A stretch of DNA of 64,000 nucleotides from Falsiroseomonas tokyonensis (GCF_019024325.1 NZ_JAFNJS010000007.1:62001-126000), one strand, 5' to 3'; numbered from the stretch's first letter, positions 52,999 through 63,174 are shown. Made by a program: numbers and translations. Notes: generated by a model from the sequence alone, not told the origin.

Positions 52999-53655
52999 AT
53001 GAAATTCTTCGTGGATACCGCCGATGTGGCCGAGATCCGGGCCCTGGCGGAATCCGGCCTGGTCGATGGCGTCACCACCAACCCGAGCCTGATCGCCAAG
53101 TCCGGACGCAAGATGTCGGAGGTGATCGCCGAGATCTGCGCCATCACCGAGGGCCCGGTCAGCGCCGAGGTCACCGCCACCGATTTCGCCGGCATGCTGG
53201 CCGAGGGCAAGTACCTGCGCGGCATCGCCAAGAACGTCGCCGTGAAGGTGCCGCTGACGGAGGCCGGGCTACGCACCTGCCGCGCCCTGTCGCAGGAAGG
53301 CACGCCGGTCAATGTCACGCTGTGCTTCTCCGCCGCCCAGGCCCTGCTGGCGGCCAAGGCCGGCGCGGCCTTCATCTCCCCCTTCGTCGGGCGGCTGGAC
53401 GACATCGCCCATGACGGCATGACGCTGATCGGCGACATCGTCCAGATCTACCGCAACTACCCGGGCATCAAGACCGAGGTGCTGGTGGCCTCCGTCCGCC
53501 ATCCCGTCCACCTGGTGCAGTCGGCCAAGCTCGGCGCCCATGTGGCCACCCTGCCGCCGGCGGTGATCCGCCAGTTGCTGAAGCACCCGCTGACCGATAG
53601 CGGTCTGTCCGCCTTCCTCGCCGACTGGGCCAAGACGGGGCAAAGCATCCTGTGA
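52999..53655 (+). CDS. fsa: Transaldolase-family fructose-6-phosphate aldolase
   Basis: A 218-residue TalC/MipB-type enzyme, the short transaldolase subfamily. [16 protein letters not shown] and [15 protein letters not shown] begin the barrel; the Schiff-base lysine is in [11 protein letters not shown] (residue 83); [11 protein letters not shown] follows. It cleaves or forms fructose 6-phosphate, or acts as a transaldolase in the pentose phosphate pathway; the exact reaction of this subfamily varies. First gene of fsa-DUF484-xerC, the usual alphaproteobacterial arrangement opposite priA. Confidence 0.93.
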   Translation: MKFFVDTADVAEIRALAESGLVDGVTTNPSLIAKSGRKMSEVIAEICAITEGPVSAEVTATDFAGMLAEGKYLRGIAKNVAVKVPLTEAGLRTCRALSQEGTPVNVTLCFSAAQALLAAKAGAAFISPFVGRLDDIAHDGMTLIGDIVQIYRNYPGIKTEVLVASVRHPVHLVQSAKLGAHVATLPPAVIRQLLKHPLTDSGLSAFLADWAKTGQSIL

Positions 53656-54362
53656 GCCAGAACGCCGCGACCATCCTCGACTGTGGACTCGATCCGACGG
53701 CCGAGGAGGTCGCGGCGTATCTGCGCGACCACCCGGATTTCCTGCTCCACCGGCCGGAGCTCTACCGCACCCTGCTGCCGCCGCGGCGCCTGCATGGGGA
53801 CAACCTGACCGACCACATGGCGGCCATGATCCTGGCCGAACGCGCCCGCACCCGCGCGCTGGAGGCCGAGGTGCAGGCGGCCATCGAGGATGGCCGCGCC
53901 GGCGCCACGCTGGTGATGCGCGTGCGCCTCGCCGTGCTGGCCCTGATGCGCGCCCGCGACGTGGTGGAGACGGTGAGCCAGGAACTGCCCGCGCTGATGC
54001 GGGTGGAAAGCTGCACCCTGCTGATGGAACCCGCCCCGCTGCCCGCCAGCCGGACCGCCGACCGCAGCTTCGCCGGCTTCCGCCGCGCCGGCATCCTGCC
54101 CCTGCCCGCCGGCGCCGTTTCCCGCCTCGTCGGCCGCGGGCGGGATGCGCGAGTGCGGACGGAGGTCACCGAGGCCCTGATGCTGCATGCCGAGGCCGCC
54201 GGCCTGGTTTCGCGCGACGCCCTGGTGCGGGTGCCGCTGACCTGCGGCACGCCCTGCCTGCTCGCCCTCGGCGCGCGGGAGGCCGCGGCCCTGCCGACCC
54301 GGCAGACCACGACAACGCTGGCCTTCCTGGGGCGCACCGTGGCCGCGGCGCTGTCGCGCTGA
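53652..54362 (+). CDS. DUF484-family protein
   Basis: A 236-residue protein. [20 protein letters not shown] opens the family, with [22 protein letters not shown] as a coiled region and a GAF-like C-terminal domain. GTG 53652 overlaps the fsa stop as GTGA. DUF484 is encoded next to xerC across proteobacteria; its own activity is unknown, though a link to recombination or cell division is implied by context. Confidence 0.9.
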   Translation: MSQNAATILDCGLDPTAEEVAAYLRDHPDFLLHRPELYRTLLPPRRLHGDNLTDHMAAMILAERARTRALEAEVQAAIEDGRAGATLVMRVRLAVLALMRARDVVETVSQELPALMRVESCTLLMEPAPLPASRTADRSFAGFRRAGILPLPAGAVSRLVGRGRDARVRTEVTEALMLHAEAAGLVSRDALVRVPLTCGTPCLLALGAREAAALPTRQTTTTLAFLGRTVAAALSR

Positions 54363-54364
54363 CG

Positions 54365-55297
54365 ATGACGGGTGAGCAGGCCCTGGCCGGCTGGCTCGCC
54401 ACCCTGGCCAGCGAGCGCCGCGCCAGCCCGCATACGGTGGAGGCCTACCAGGCCGACCTGTCGCTGTTCCTTGGCTTCCTGACCCGGCATCTGGGGGAGG
54501 AGCCGGATGTGGCGGCACTCGGCGCCCTGCGCCCGGCCGATATCCGCGCCTTCCTGGCGTTCCGGGCGCGCGAGGGGGATGGCAACACCACCCGCGCCCG
54601 GCGGCTGGCCGCGCTGCGCGGCTTCCTGCGGCACCTGGCGCGGCGGCACGGGCAGCCGGTTACCGCCATCTCCGGCCTGCGCGGGCCGCGTGCCGCCAAG
54701 CCGGTGCCGCGGGCGCTTTCGGCAGAGGAAGCTCGGGAGGTCGCCTCCGGCATCGGCGCGGTGCACGACCCCGATCGCGCGCAGCAGCCGCGCATGCAGG
54801 CGGCGCGGGATGTGGCGCTGTTCACCCTGCTCTATGGCTGCGGGCTGCGCATTGCGGAGGCGCTGGCGCTGGATGTGCAGGATGCGCCGCGCCCCGGCCA
54901 GCAGGGCGCGCTGCGCGTCACCGGCAAGGGCGACAAGCAGCGGCTTGTCCCGGTGCTGCCGGCGGTGCGCCAGGCGATGGGCGAATGGCTGGCCGAACAC
55001 CCGGATCCGCGGCCGGAGGCGCCGCTTTTCGTCGGCGCCCGCGGCGCGCGGCTGGACCCCGGCGTGGCGCAGCGTTCGGTGCGCAACTGGCGCCGCCTGG
55101 CCGGCCTGCCGGAACATGCGACGCCGCATGCGCTGCGCCATTCCTTCGCCACCCATCTGCTGGGCGGCGGGGCGGATCTGCGCGCGATCCAGGAATTGCT
55201 GGGCCATGCCAGCCTTTCCACCACGCAGCGCTACACAAGCGTGGATGCCGCCGCGCTGCTGGAGACCTGGCGGGCCGCCCATCCCCGCGCCGATTGA
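54365..55297 (+). CDS. xerC: Tyrosine recombinase XerC
   Basis: A 310-residue tyrosine recombinase. The N-terminal core-binding domain (HTVEAYQADLSLFLGFL) is followed by the catalytic domain with the first arginine in YGCGLRIAEALAL, lysine in TGKGDKQRLVPVL, the HALRHSFATHLL box, GHASLSTTQRYT and the tyrosine nucleophile. With XerD it resolves chromosome dimers at dif before division. It lies two bases after DUF484. Chromosomal XerC is favoured over a phage integrase because of this conserved neighbourhood. Confidence 0.93.
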   Translation: MTGEQALAGWLATLASERRASPHTVEAYQADLSLFLGFLTRHLGEEPDVAALGALRPADIRAFLAFRAREGDGNTTRARRLAALRGFLRHLARRHGQPVTAISGLRGPRAAKPVPRALSAEEAREVASGIGAVHDPDRAQQPRMQAARDVALFTLLYGCGLRIAEALALDVQDAPRPGQQGALRVTGKGDKQRLVPVLPAVRQAMGEWLAEHPDPRPEAPLFVGARGARLDPGVAQRSVRNWRRLAGLPEHATPHALRHSFATHLLGGGADLRAIQELLGHASLSTTQRYTSVDAAALLETWRAAHPRAD

Positions 55298-55339
55298 CGG
55301 GGGGCGGATCGAGGGGGCCGGGGCCCCCTTCCCGCGGCC

Positions 55340-55876
55340 TTATTGCGGACGCGGCGCCTGCAGCGCCTGGGCCCGCTGCAGATGCATGCGGATGGCCGGC
55401 AGGTGCTTGGCGGCGAAGGCCTTCAGCGCCGGAACCTCGCCGTTCTGGGCATAGGATTCGTACAGCGTCGCGGCGTCCTGATGCGCCTCGACCTGCATCT
55501 GCACATACCAGCGGTTCAGCTCGTCGCCCTCATAGCCGCGCAGCGTCGCAAGCTTCGCCTGCATCCGGTCGTCGCCCGTGGCGGGCGTGCGGGTGGAGGC
55601 CTCCGGCAGCGCGCGCAGCTCGGTCGACATGGCGGTATGCGCCGTGACCATGTCCTGCGCGAACTGGCGGATCTGCGGATGCGTGCTTTTCTCCAGCAGG
55701 TACTGGCTCGACTGGATCTCGAAGTTGTTGGCGATGGTGGCGCGCTCGACGAAGACATTGGCGCCGATGCTGGTGCTGCTCAGCAGGTCCAGCACCGCGG
55801 TCGGGCGGTCCTGCGCCATCAGGGCGGTGGCGGGCAGCAGCATGGCGCCGGCAAGGAAAAGGCTGCGTCGGTTCAT
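55340..55876 (-). CDS. DUF4142-family exported protein
   Basis: A 178-residue protein with a signal peptide (MNRRSLFLAGAMLLPATALMA) and a helical, ferritin-like domain of the DUF4142 type. Visible landmarks are FVERATIANNFEIQSSQYLL, IRQFAQDMVTAHTAMSTEL and YVQMQVEAHQDAATLYESYA, which resemble the helical bundle of the family. Function unknown, periplasmic stress or metal handling often suggested. Confidence 0.85.
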   Translation of the reverse strand: MNRRSLFLAGAMLLPATALMAQDRPTAVLDLLSSTSIGANVFVERATIANNFEIQSSQYLLEKSTHPQIRQFAQDMVTAHTAMSTELRALPEASTRTPATGDDRMQAKLATLRGYEGDELNRWYVQMQVEAHQDAATLYESYAQNGEVPALKAFAAKHLPAIRMHLQRAQALQAPRPQ

Positions 55877-55968
55877 CGAGGTCTCCTGGCGTTGTTGGCT
55901 TCTGCACAGGAAACGTGGCAGGCCCGGACGGGTTGCGCCGGAGACGGTGACAGACCTGGGGGCGGCGC

Positions 55969-56259
55969 TCAGCGCCTGAAGATGCGGCGGTAGCCGCCCC
56001 GCAGGCGCTGCATGGTGCTGTCGGCGCGCAGGATCATGCGCGTTTCCATCACCTCCACCTTCGCCACCGTCTGCGGCCAGCGGGAATCCGCCCAGGCCAG
56101 GCCGCGATGCGCCCAGAAATACTGGTGGCGCAGGATGAAAAGCCCGAGGGCGAAGAACACCACGCCGGGCAGGATCGGCAGCAGCCCGCCGAGCGGGCTG
56201 ATCGCGATCAGCGACCAGCCGGCGCATTTGCGCCGGAAGGAGGGGCGGTATTCCATCAT
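55969..56259 (-). CDS. PGPGW-like small membrane protein
   Basis: A 96-residue protein. A single hydrophobic stretch with a central turn (SLIAISPLGGLLPILPGVVFFALGLFIL) is followed by HQYFWAHRGLAWADSRWPQ and a basic C-terminus. The pattern is like PGPGW (PF09656) proteins, in which a GP/PG hairpin sits in the membrane. Two adjacent ATGs at 56259 and 56256. Unknown role. Confidence 0.65.
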   Translation of the reverse strand: MMEYRPSFRRKCAGWSLIAISPLGGLLPILPGVVFFALGLFILRHQYFWAHRGLAWADSRWPQTVAKVEVMETRMILRADSTMQRLRGGYRRIFRR

Positions 56260-56317
56260 GGGCGGCAGATGGTCCTGCCGTAGCCGGCATGCAACGCCGC
56301 CCGGCATCGCCCATCCC

Positions 56318-57397
56318 TCAAACGGCCTCAGGCAGCCGGACGGCCACCGCGCGATAATCCTGGTCCCGCGGCAGGTCCAGGCGCCGGTCGCTGGCGACAT
56401 AGAGCCGCTCCATGGTCGCCTCCGGGCCCGGCGTGCCCACCTTCTCCCCCCGCGCATTGTGGATGCCGAGGCGGGTGCCGGCATAGCGGCGGTGCGGCAC
56501 CTCCAGCACATGCAGGAAGCCGCGCCCGGCCAGCATCCGCTCCAGCTCCGCCCGCGCGAGAAAACCCTCGGCGCCGAAGGAGACCACCAGGGTGCGGGCG
56601 CGGAGGCTGCCGATCAGCCGGGCGAAGGCGGGGCCGATGCCGGCGCGGCTGTTGAAGGGGCTGCGATGGATCCTGCAGGCCGCCCGTTTCTGGGCGCGGC
56701 CATAGGTCTGCGGCCGGTCCCAGCGCACCAGCGTCTCCCACAGGTGGTAGTTGGAGAGATAGGCGTGCTGGTCATAAGGCGGGTCGAGATAGGCGACATC
56801 GCAATCGATCGACCCCGCCAGCGCCAGCGCATCCTCCCCCAGGGCCAGGCAGGGGCCGGAGGCAGGCTGCGGCAGCAGTTCCGGCAGGCGCAGCGCCAGC
56901 GGCTTCAGCGCCCGCGGCGCCAGTTCCCGCATGAAGGACATCTGGTGGCCGGCGCAGCTATCGACCCGGTCCGCCGCCTGGACCAGGGCGGTCAGCAGCA
57001 CGGCGCGCAGCTCCGGCTCCGGGTCCAGCCGCTCCACCGCCTGCCGCATCGCCTCCAGCCGGGCGGCATTCACCGGGTGCAGGTAGCGGGCGGTCTCGGC
57101 ATAGGTGGCGGTGAACCAGCCGGGGGCGGGCGGCAGGTGCGACAGATCCGCGAGCAGCTTTTCCGCGCGCCGGCCCCAATGCTCGGTATCGGCCTGAACC
57201 AGGCCGCAGGCCAGAGTCCGGGCGAATTCCAGCTCGTCATTCGCCACCACGCGCCAGCCGGCCGCCTTCAGGGCATGGGCGACGCGGGCGGAGCCGGAGA
57301 ACAGATCTGCCACCACCGCCCGGTCCCCGGCCGCGGCCCCCACAGCCCGCAGGATCTGCGGCAACAACCCGCGCTTCGACCCCAGGTATTTTATCAT
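56318..57397 (-). CDS. Solitary D12-class DNA adenine N6-methyltransferase
   Basis: A 359-residue Dam-like enzyme. MIKYLGSKRGLLPQIL starts the family; the SAM motif reads VVADLFSGSARVAHALKA near residue 30; the catalytic motif is AYLDPPYDQHAYLSNYHLW near residue 206. No restriction endonuclease gene is adjacent, so it is either an orphan regulatory methylase or a degraded restriction-modification remnant. Recognition sequence unknown. 255 bases upstream (57398-57652) contain no gene that I can see. Confidence 0.88.
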   Translation of the reverse strand: MIKYLGSKRGLLPQILRAVGAAAGDRAVVADLFSGSARVAHALKAAGWRVVANDELEFARTLACGLVQADTEHWGRRAEKLLADLSHLPPAPGWFTATYAETARYLHPVNAARLEAMRQAVERLDPEPELRAVLLTALVQAADRVDSCAGHQMSFMRELAPRALKPLALRLPELLPQPASGPCLALGEDALALAGSIDCDVAYLDPPYDQHAYLSNYHLWETLVRWDRPQTYGRAQKRAACRIHRSPFNSRAGIGPAFARLIGSLRARTLVVSFGAEGFLARAELERMLAGRGFLHVLEVPHRRYAGTRLGIHNARGEKVGTPGPEATMERLYVASDRRLDLPRDQDYRAVAVRLPEAV

Positions 57398-57652
57398 GCT
57401 GCCGCGGTCTGGCGGCGAAGGGGGCCGCCCCCCTCCCGCGCGGTAGGCCAGCCGGGAGGTTCAGGAACGTCCTGCAAGTCGAGCGCTCCCACACACCCCA
57501 CGCTGGCGGCGCGGCACGCGCCGAGGCCGCGAATGCGGCCCGCGCCCAAACCATCCTCCCCACCCGCGCGCCAGTGCACCGGCGCGCAAGGCAAGCGGCC
57601 GTAGGCCGCGCCCGTCACGCCTCCGGCGTGCCTGGGCTACGCTTGAGGGCTA

Positions 57653-59044
57653 CTAAATATGCAAAGCCCGGCCGCCGACGGCCAGCGCGGCTTCCTTCAC
57701 CGCCTCGTTCAGCGAGGGATGGGCATGGCTGGTGCGGGCCACATCCTCCGCGCTCGCGCCGAATTCCATGGCCACCGCGATCTCCGCGATCAGCGTGCCG
57801 GCATCGGCGCCCAGGATATGCGCGCCGAGGATCCGGTCCGTGGTCTTGTCCGCCAGGATCTTCACGAAGCCGTCCACATCGCCCATGGCGCGGGCCCGGC
57901 CATTCGCCGTGAAGGGGAACTTGCCGACGCTATAGGCGGCGCCGCGAGCCTTCAGCTGCTCCTCGGTCTCGCCGATGCTGGCCACTTCCGGCCAAGTGTA
58001 GACCACGCCCGGAATGGCATTGTAGTTCACATGGCCATGCTGGCCGGCCAGGATCTCGGCCGCGGCCACGCCCTCCTCCTCCGCCTTGTGCGCCAGCATG
58101 GCGCCGGCGATGGCGTCGCCGATGGCGTAGATGCCCGGGACATTGGTGGCGAAATGCGCGTCGGTGACGACGCGGCCGCGCGCATCCGTCGCGACGCCGA
58201 TCTCGGCCAGGCCGAGGCCCGCGGTATAGGCGCGGCGGCCGATCGCCAGCAGGACGACATCGGCCTTCACCGTCTCCGCCGCCCCACCGGCGGCGGGCTC
58301 GATGGTGAGCGTCACGCCGTCCTTGCCCTTCTGCGCGGCGGTGACCTTGGACTTCAGCTTGAACTTGATGCCCTGCTTGGCCAGCACGCGCTCGAACTGC
58401 TTGCCGAGTTCGGCATCCATGGTCGGCACCAGCCGATCGAGGAATTCCACCACCGTCACCTCGGCGCCGAGGCGCCGCCAGACGCTGCCGAGTTCCAGCC
58501 CGATGACGCCGCCGCCGATCACCACCAGGTGGCCGGGTACCTTCTCCAGCTCCAGCGCGCCGGTGGAGGTGACGATCTGCTTCTCATCCACCTCGACGCC
58601 GGCCAGCGGCATGCTTTCGCTGCCCGTGGCGATGACGATGTTCTTCGCCGCATAGGTGGTCTCGCCCACCTTCACCTGGCCGGGGGCGGGGATGGAGGCC
58701 TCGCCCTTCAGCCAGGTCACCTTGTTCTTCTTGAACAGGAATTCCACGCCCTTGACGTTGGCGGAGACGACCTCGCCCTTGCGGGCCTGCATGCGCGCCA
58801 GGTCGATCTTCACGCCTTCGACGATCACGCCATGGTCGGCCAGCTTGTGCTTGGTTTCCTCGAAATGCTCGGAGGAATGCAGCAGCGCCTTGGAGGGGAT
58901 GCAGCCGACATTCAGGCAGGTGCCGCCCAGCGTCGCCCGCTTCTCCACGCAGGCCACCTTCATGCCGAGCTGCGCCGCGCGGATGGCGCAGACATAGCCG
59001 CCGGGACCGGCGCCGATGACGATGAGGTCGAAGCTTTCGGACAT
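57653..59044 (-). CDS. lpdA: Dihydrolipoyl dehydrogenase
   Basis: A 463-residue flavoprotein, E3 of 2-oxoacid dehydrogenase complexes. The FAD loop [18 protein letters not shown], redox disulfide [19 protein letters not shown] loop [19 protein letters not shown] and C-terminal His-Glu dyad [13 protein letters not shown] are intact. It reoxidises dihydrolipoamide with NAD. ATG 59044 begins [13 protein letters not shown]. No E1 or E2 gene is in the window. Transcribed away from the AraC-type gene. Confidence 0.95.
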   Translation of the reverse strand: MSESFDLIVIGAGPGGYVCAIRAAQLGMKVACVEKRATLGGTCLNVGCIPSKALLHSSEHFEETKHKLADHGVIVEGVKIDLARMQARKGEVVSANVKGVEFLFKKNKVTWLKGEASIPAPGQVKVGETTYAAKNIVIATGSESMPLAGVEVDEKQIVTSTGALELEKVPGHLVVIGGGVIGLELGSVWRRLGAEVTVVEFLDRLVPTMDAELGKQFERVLAKQGIKFKLKSKVTAAQKGKDGVTLTIEPAAGGAAETVKADVVLLAIGRRAYTAGLGLAEIGVATDARGRVVTDAHFATNVPGIYAIGDAIAGAMLAHKAEEEGVAAAEILAGQHGHVNYNAIPGVVYTWPEVASIGETEEQLKARGAAYSVGKFPFTANGRARAMGDVDGFVKILADKTTDRILGAHILGADAGTLIAEIAVAMEFGASAEDVARTSHAHPSLNEAVKEAALAVGGRALHI

Positions 59045-59167
59045 GTAGAAGGATCCTGCGAATGCTGGCCGGACCATAGCCCGCGCCGCGCGGGGTGCAA
59101 GTTCGGCGAAGCCCGCAAGCGCGATCAAGCGGCGCTGGGGCAGGATGCTGGCGCAGAGGGAACCCGC

Positions 59168-60025
59168 ATGGCCGCAAAGCTTCTCACCCGGCAGGATTAC
59201 GGACGGCGCATCGCCCGCGCCATCGCGCTGATCGCCGCCGATCCGGCGCGGCCGCCGAGCCTGGAGGCGATGGCCGAGGCCGCCGCCTTCAGCCCCTTCC
59301 ACTTCCACCGCATCTACCGCGAGCTGACCGGCGAGACCCCCGCCGAGACCCTGGCGCGGGAGCGCCTGTCCCGCGCCGCGGCGATGCTGGTGCGGCAAGG
59401 GCTGCCGGTGGCCGCCGTGGCGAAGCGCTGCGGCTATGGCTCCGCCGCCGCCTTCACCCGCGCCTTCCGCGCCGCCTATGGCGTGCCGCCCGCCGCCTAT
59501 CGCGACGGCGGCGGCATCGGCGCCCCCCTGCCCCCACCCGCCCCGGAGGAGACCGGCATGTTCGAGGTGACCATCCGCGAGGAGCCCGCCTTGCGCCTGG
59601 CGGCCCTGCCGCATCGCGGCAAGTATGAGGCGATCGGCACGGTCTATGACCGGCTGATGGCCTGGGCCGGGGCGCGCGGCCTGATGACGCCGGAGGCGCG
59701 CTTCATCGCGCTGTATCACGACGACCCGCATTCGGTGCCGGAGAAGGATCTGCGGTCCGAGGCCGGGATGACGGTGCCGCCGGGCGTGGAAGCCAGCGAG
59801 GGGGTCCGCATCCTGGACCTGCCGGCCACGCGCCTGGCCGTGCTGGTCTTCAGGGGCCCCTATGCGGAGCTGGAGGGCGCCTATACCTGGCTCTACCGGC
59901 AATGGCTGCCGCAGAGCGGAGAGGAGCCGGCCGACCAGCCGGCGCGGGAGGACTACCTGAACGACCCGCGCAGCCTGCCGCCCAGCGAATGGCTGACCGC
60001 GGTGATGCTGCCGCTGCGATCCTGA
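59168..60025 (+). CDS. AraC-family regulator with GyrI-like ligand domain
   Basis: A 285-residue protein. The two AraC helix-turn-helix motifs come first ([40 protein letters not shown]), then a linker and a SOUL/GyrI-like effector domain ([43 protein letters not shown]). This fusion is typical of Rob/GyrI-type drug-responsive activators. ATG 59168. The stop is 3 bases from the convergent amidase stop. Targets unknown; no efflux pump adjoins it. Confidence 0.9.
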   Translation: MAAKLLTRQDYGRRIARAIALIAADPARPPSLEAMAEAAAFSPFHFHRIYRELTGETPAETLARERLSRAAAMLVRQGLPVAAVAKRCGYGSAAAFTRAFRAAYGVPPAAYRDGGGIGAPLPPPAPEETGMFEVTIREEPALRLAALPHRGKYEAIGTVYDRLMAWAGARGLMTPEARFIALYHDDPHSVPEKDLRSEAGMTVPPGVEASEGVRILDLPATRLAVLVFRGPYAELEGAYTWLYRQWLPQSGEEPADQPAREDYLNDPRSLPPSEWLTAVMLPLRS

Positions 60026-60028
60026 CGC

Positions 60029-61429
60029 CTACCCTGCGAAGGGGTCCACCGGGCTGGCCGGCACGCCAGCGGCCTCGATCACCTCGGCGGCAGCGAACAG
60101 AATATCCTCGCGGTAGCGGCCGGCCAGAAGCTGAGCGCCCACCGGCACGCGGCCGACCAGGCCGGTGGTGACCACCAGGCCGGGCAGGCCCATCAGCGGC
60201 AGGCCCACCTGGGTCAGCTGCGCCTCCATCACCTGGCGGAAGCGCGCCGGGCTGCTGACATCGTCCTGGTCCGGGAAGGGCAGCTCGGCCGAGACGGGCG
60301 TGATGGCCACCGGATAACGCTCGAAGAAGGCCATCCAGGCGCGGACGAAGCCCGCCCGCTTCTGCAGCCCGTCCATGAAGGCGTTGAGGTCCGGCTCCGG
60401 GCACAGCGCCTCCATCTGCGCCAGTACGAAATCCGCATCCGGATCGGCCTCCTGCCGATAGGCGGCATTGGCGCCGCGGCGGCTTTCGGCCAGCCAGAGC
60501 ATGGCCTGGATCGAGGCCGGCTCGCGCAGCGGCGGGCAGTCCACCTCTTCCACCACCCAGCCATCCGCTTCCAGCCGCCGGGCGGCATCGCGCAGCGCCG
60601 CCTCCACCTCCGGCACCGTGGCCAGGCCTTCGGGGCGGATGCAGAGCGCGGCGCGTTTTTCCACCGGCGGGCCGGCATGGGCGGCCTCGACCCACCAGGG
60701 GTCCCGCACATCCCGCTGGCTCATGGCCGCGAAGGACAGGCGCAGGTCGGCGATGGTACGCGCGATGGGGCCGGAGACAGCCATCAACTGCCCGCCGACA
60801 TGCCGCTCCGCCCCCGAGGCATTCCAGGCCGGAATCCGCCCGAGCGTCGGCCGCAGCCCATGCACGCCGCAGGCATAGGCCGGGTAGCGGATGGAGCCGC
60901 CGATATCCGTGCCATGCCCCACCGCGCCGATGCCCGCCGCCACCGCCGCGGCCGCGCCGCCTGAGGACCCGCCCGGCGTGATGCCTGGGTCCCGCGGGTT
61001 CTTCGTATGCCCATGGATCCCGTTGCGGCAGAACCAGCGCAGCGAAAAGGCCGGCGTATTGGTGCGCCCCAGCAGCACCACCCCGGCCTTGCGGAAATTC
61101 GCCACCACCGGATTGTCCTGCTTCGCCACCAGGTTCTTCTGGATGCGCAGGCCATTCGTCGTGGCATAGCCGGTCTGGTCGACATTGACCTTGATGGTGA
61201 CCGGCACGCCCGCCATCGGGCCGGGATCCTCGCCGCGCGCCAGCGCCGCGTCGATCACCGCGGCCTGACCCAGCACATCCTCCGGCCGGTGATCCACCAC
61301 GGCGTTGATGGCGGGATTGGCGGCATCGAGCCGCGCCAGCGCGTCCCGCGCGACCTCCGCCGCACTCACCTGCCGGCTTCGCACCAGCGCCGCGATCTCG
61401 GTGGCCGGCAGGCGCCAGTATTCGGTCAT
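60029..61429 (-). CDS. Amidase signature family protein
   Basis: A 466-residue amidase. The catalytic triad Ser-cisSer-Lys is present: TIKVNVD (lysine) near residue 85, PGGSSGGAAAAVAAG (cis-serine) near residue 159, and GTDIGGSIRYPA (nucleophile) near residue 180. It hydrolyses an amide; GatA-like transamidation is unlikely because gatB/gatC are absent. ATG 61429 gives MTEYWRLPATEIAAL. Confidence 0.9.
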   Translation of the reverse strand: MTEYWRLPATEIAALVRSRQVSAAEVARDALARLDAANPAINAVVDHRPEDVLGQAAVIDAALARGEDPGPMAGVPVTIKVNVDQTGYATTNGLRIQKNLVAKQDNPVVANFRKAGVVLLGRTNTPAFSLRWFCRNGIHGHTKNPRDPGITPGGSSGGAAAAVAAGIGAVGHGTDIGGSIRYPAYACGVHGLRPTLGRIPAWNASGAERHVGGQLMAVSGPIARTIADLRLSFAAMSQRDVRDPWWVEAAHAGPPVEKRAALCIRPEGLATVPEVEAALRDAARRLEADGWVVEEVDCPPLREPASIQAMLWLAESRRGANAAYRQEADPDADFVLAQMEALCPEPDLNAFMDGLQKRAGFVRAWMAFFERYPVAITPVSAELPFPDQDDVSSPARFRQVMEAQLTQVGLPLMGLPGLVVTTGLVGRVPVGAQLLAGRYREDILFAAAEVIEAAGVPASPVDPFAG

Positions 61430-61481
61430 CGCGGAACATCCCCTTGCGTCGCCATCAGGCTGCGGCGCGAGGGGGAAACGG

Positions 61482-62258
61482 TCAACCGCCGCCGAAGACC
61501 GGCTCGCGCTTGGCCATGAAGGCGTCCCGCCCCTCGGCATGATCCGCCGAGAGGAAGCACATGGTCTGCCAGTCCCGCTCGCGCTCCAGCGCCGCATCCA
61601 GCCCCTCGGCCAGCATGCGCTTGGTCAGGGCGATCGGCAGGGCGGCCTGGGCGGCCAAGCCGCGCGCGATGTCCTGCGCGGCTTCCAGCGCCGTGCCCTT
61701 CGGCACCACGCGATCCACCAGGCCGATGCGCTCCGCCTCGGCGGCGTTCATCGGTTCGGCATAGAAAAGCACCTGCCGCGCGCGCGCCACGCCGATGCGC
61801 GCCGGCAAAGTGAAGGGCAGGCCGAGATCGGCCATGAGCCCGACCTTGTTGAAGCCCGCCATGAAGCGCGCCTCGGCCGAGGCCACGATGGTGTCGCTCG
61901 CACAGGCCACCGAGAGCCCGGCGCCCACGCACCACCCCTCGACGGCCGCCACGATCGGCAGCCGCCCGCCGACCATCAGGCGGATGATGCGATGCGTGCG
62001 CCGCATCCTCTCCCGCCCCTGCTCGGCATCCCGCACATCCATGCCCGAGATATCGCCACCCGAGCAGAAGGTCCCGCCCGAGCCCGTGACCACCACCGCG
62101 CGCACCGAGACATCGCCCTGCGCCGCCTCCAGCGCCTCGAACAACTGCTCCCGCAGCGGCACGGACAAGGCATTGCGCCGCGCCGGATTGTCCAGCGTCA
62201 GCGTCAGCACGCCACCCTCGCGCGCCTGGACCACGCGCATCACCGGAGCCTCGCTCAT
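61482..62258 (-). CDS. Enoyl-CoA hydratase
   Basis: A 258-residue crotonase-fold enzyme. LTLTLDNPARRNALSVPLRE opens it; FCSGGDISGMD and VEGWCVGAGLSVACASDTI form the oxyanion hole; FNKVGLMADLGLPFTLP and MNAAEAERIGLVDRVV follow. ATG 62258 overlaps the CoA-transferase B stop as ATGA, so it belongs to the same operon. It probably hydrates or isomerises an unsaturated acyl-CoA produced from the imported or transferred acid. Confidence 0.88.
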   Translation of the reverse strand: MSEAPVMRVVQAREGGVLTLTLDNPARRNALSVPLREQLFEALEAAQGDVSVRAVVVTGSGGTFCSGGDISGMDVRDAEQGRERMRRTHRIIRLMVGGRLPIVAAVEGWCVGAGLSVACASDTIVASAEARFMAGFNKVGLMADLGLPFTLPARIGVARARQVLFYAEPMNAAEAERIGLVDRVVPKGTALEAAQDIARGLAAQAALPIALTKRMLAEGLDAALERERDWQTMCFLSADHAEGRDAFMAKREPVFGGG

Positions 62259-62902
62259 GCGTCGGTGTGCAGCACGGCGCCGGTCTGCGCCTGCAACTCC
62301 GCGAAGGACATGCCCTCCGCCAGGATCTCCCGCAGCACGAAGCCGCGGCCCTGCACCACATCCACAACGGCCAGGTTGGTATAGACCCGCTGCACCGCCC
62401 CCGGCGCCGTCAGCGGATAGCCGCAGCTCTCCACCAGCTTCGGCCGGCCATCCTTCGTCGTGTGGTCCATCACCACCCACAGCCGCTTGGCCCCCGCGGC
62501 GAGGTCCATCGCGCCACCCACCGCCGGCGCCGAGTCATTCTCGCTCGTCGCCCAATTCGCGATGTCGCCATTCGACGCGACCTCGAACGCCCCCAGCACG
62601 CACAAATCGATGTGCCCGCCCCGAATCATCCCGAAACTGTCCGCGTGATGGAAAAAGCTGCCCCCCGGCCGCAGCGTGACCTGCTGCTTGCCGGCATTCA
62701 CCAGCCAGGCATTCCCCTTGCCCGGCTCCGGCGCCGGACCCATCCCCAAAATGCCATTCTCGGAATGCAGGATCACCTCCCGCTCCACCGGCACATGATC
62801 CGCCACCATGGTCGGAATCCCGATCCCGAGATTGACAAACCACCCCTCCGGAATGTCCCGCGCCACCCGCGCCGCCATCCCCTGCCGCGTCACACCCGCC
62901 AT
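62255..62902 (-). CDS. 3-oxoacid CoA-transferase subunit B
   Basis: A 215-residue beta subunit. GWFVNLGIGIPTMVADHVP begins the domain; the catalytic glutamate is in HSENGILGMGPAPE near residue 49; FFHHADSFGMIRGGHIDL and GGAMDLAAGAKRLWV follow. With subunit A it transfers CoA from succinyl-CoA to acetoacetate or beta-ketoadipate. ATG 62902 is the family start. A hairpin-rich 290-base gap separates it from subunit A, unusual for genes whose products form an obligate complex. Confidence 0.92.
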   Translation of the reverse strand: MAGVTRQGMAARVARDIPEGWFVNLGIGIPTMVADHVPVEREVILHSENGILGMGPAPEPGKGNAWLVNAGKQQVTLRPGGSFFHHADSFGMIRGGHIDLCVLGAFEVASNGDIANWATSENDSAPAVGGAMDLAAGAKRLWVVMDHTTKDGRPKLVESCGYPLTAPGAVQRVYTNLAVVDVVQGRGFVLREILAEGMSFAELQAQTGAVLHTDA

Positions 62903-62969
62903 CAGCTCGCCTCCAATCGGATCGTCCAGAGGACACGCGCGTGCCCTTTGGGTTGCGCTGGATGATTCG

Positions 62970-63174
62970 CAGGGGGACGCTGTCCCCCTGCACCCCCTGC
63001 CAAGGGGCAGTGGCCCCTTGGAACCCTTCGATTCATGAGGGGAGATGGAGAGGGGCCAGCGGGGCCGCTGGATCGGCGGGCGCTCCGGCCCCTCTCCATC
63101 TCCCCTCAAGGTCCCGTGGTCCAGGAGGCCACTGCCTCCTGGCGGGGAGGGTGCGGGAGGGGCAGAGCCCCTCC
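62970..63174. repeat. Array of five hairpins between the CoA-transferase subunit genes
   Basis: In order: 62970-62990 (9-bp stem CAGGGGGAC, loop of 3), 63000-63021 (9-bp stem CCAAGGGGC), 63036-63108 (22-bp perfect arms GGGGAGATGGAGAGGGG type around a 29-base loop), 63121-63142 (9-bp stem CCAGGAGGC) and 63156-63174 (8-bp stem GGAGGGGC). No T-runs follow them. They fill almost the whole gap 62903-63192, in which no coding frame looks real. Confidence 0.9.

Noticed and set aside
54365-55297. Integrase of a mobile element
   Set aside because: The fsa-DUF484-xerC order opposite priA is the chromosomal XerC neighbourhood, and no att sites or cargo are present.
57398-57652. Gene or RNA between the adenine methylase and lpdA
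   Set aside because: The 255 bases contain GC-rich runs and short palindromes but no supported frame, no T-run terminator and no recognisable RNA fold.
60029-61429. GatA subunit of the Glu-tRNA amidotransferase
   Set aside because: gatB and gatC are absent, and the gene lies next to a regulator and a fatty-acid operon, so a general amidase is more likely.
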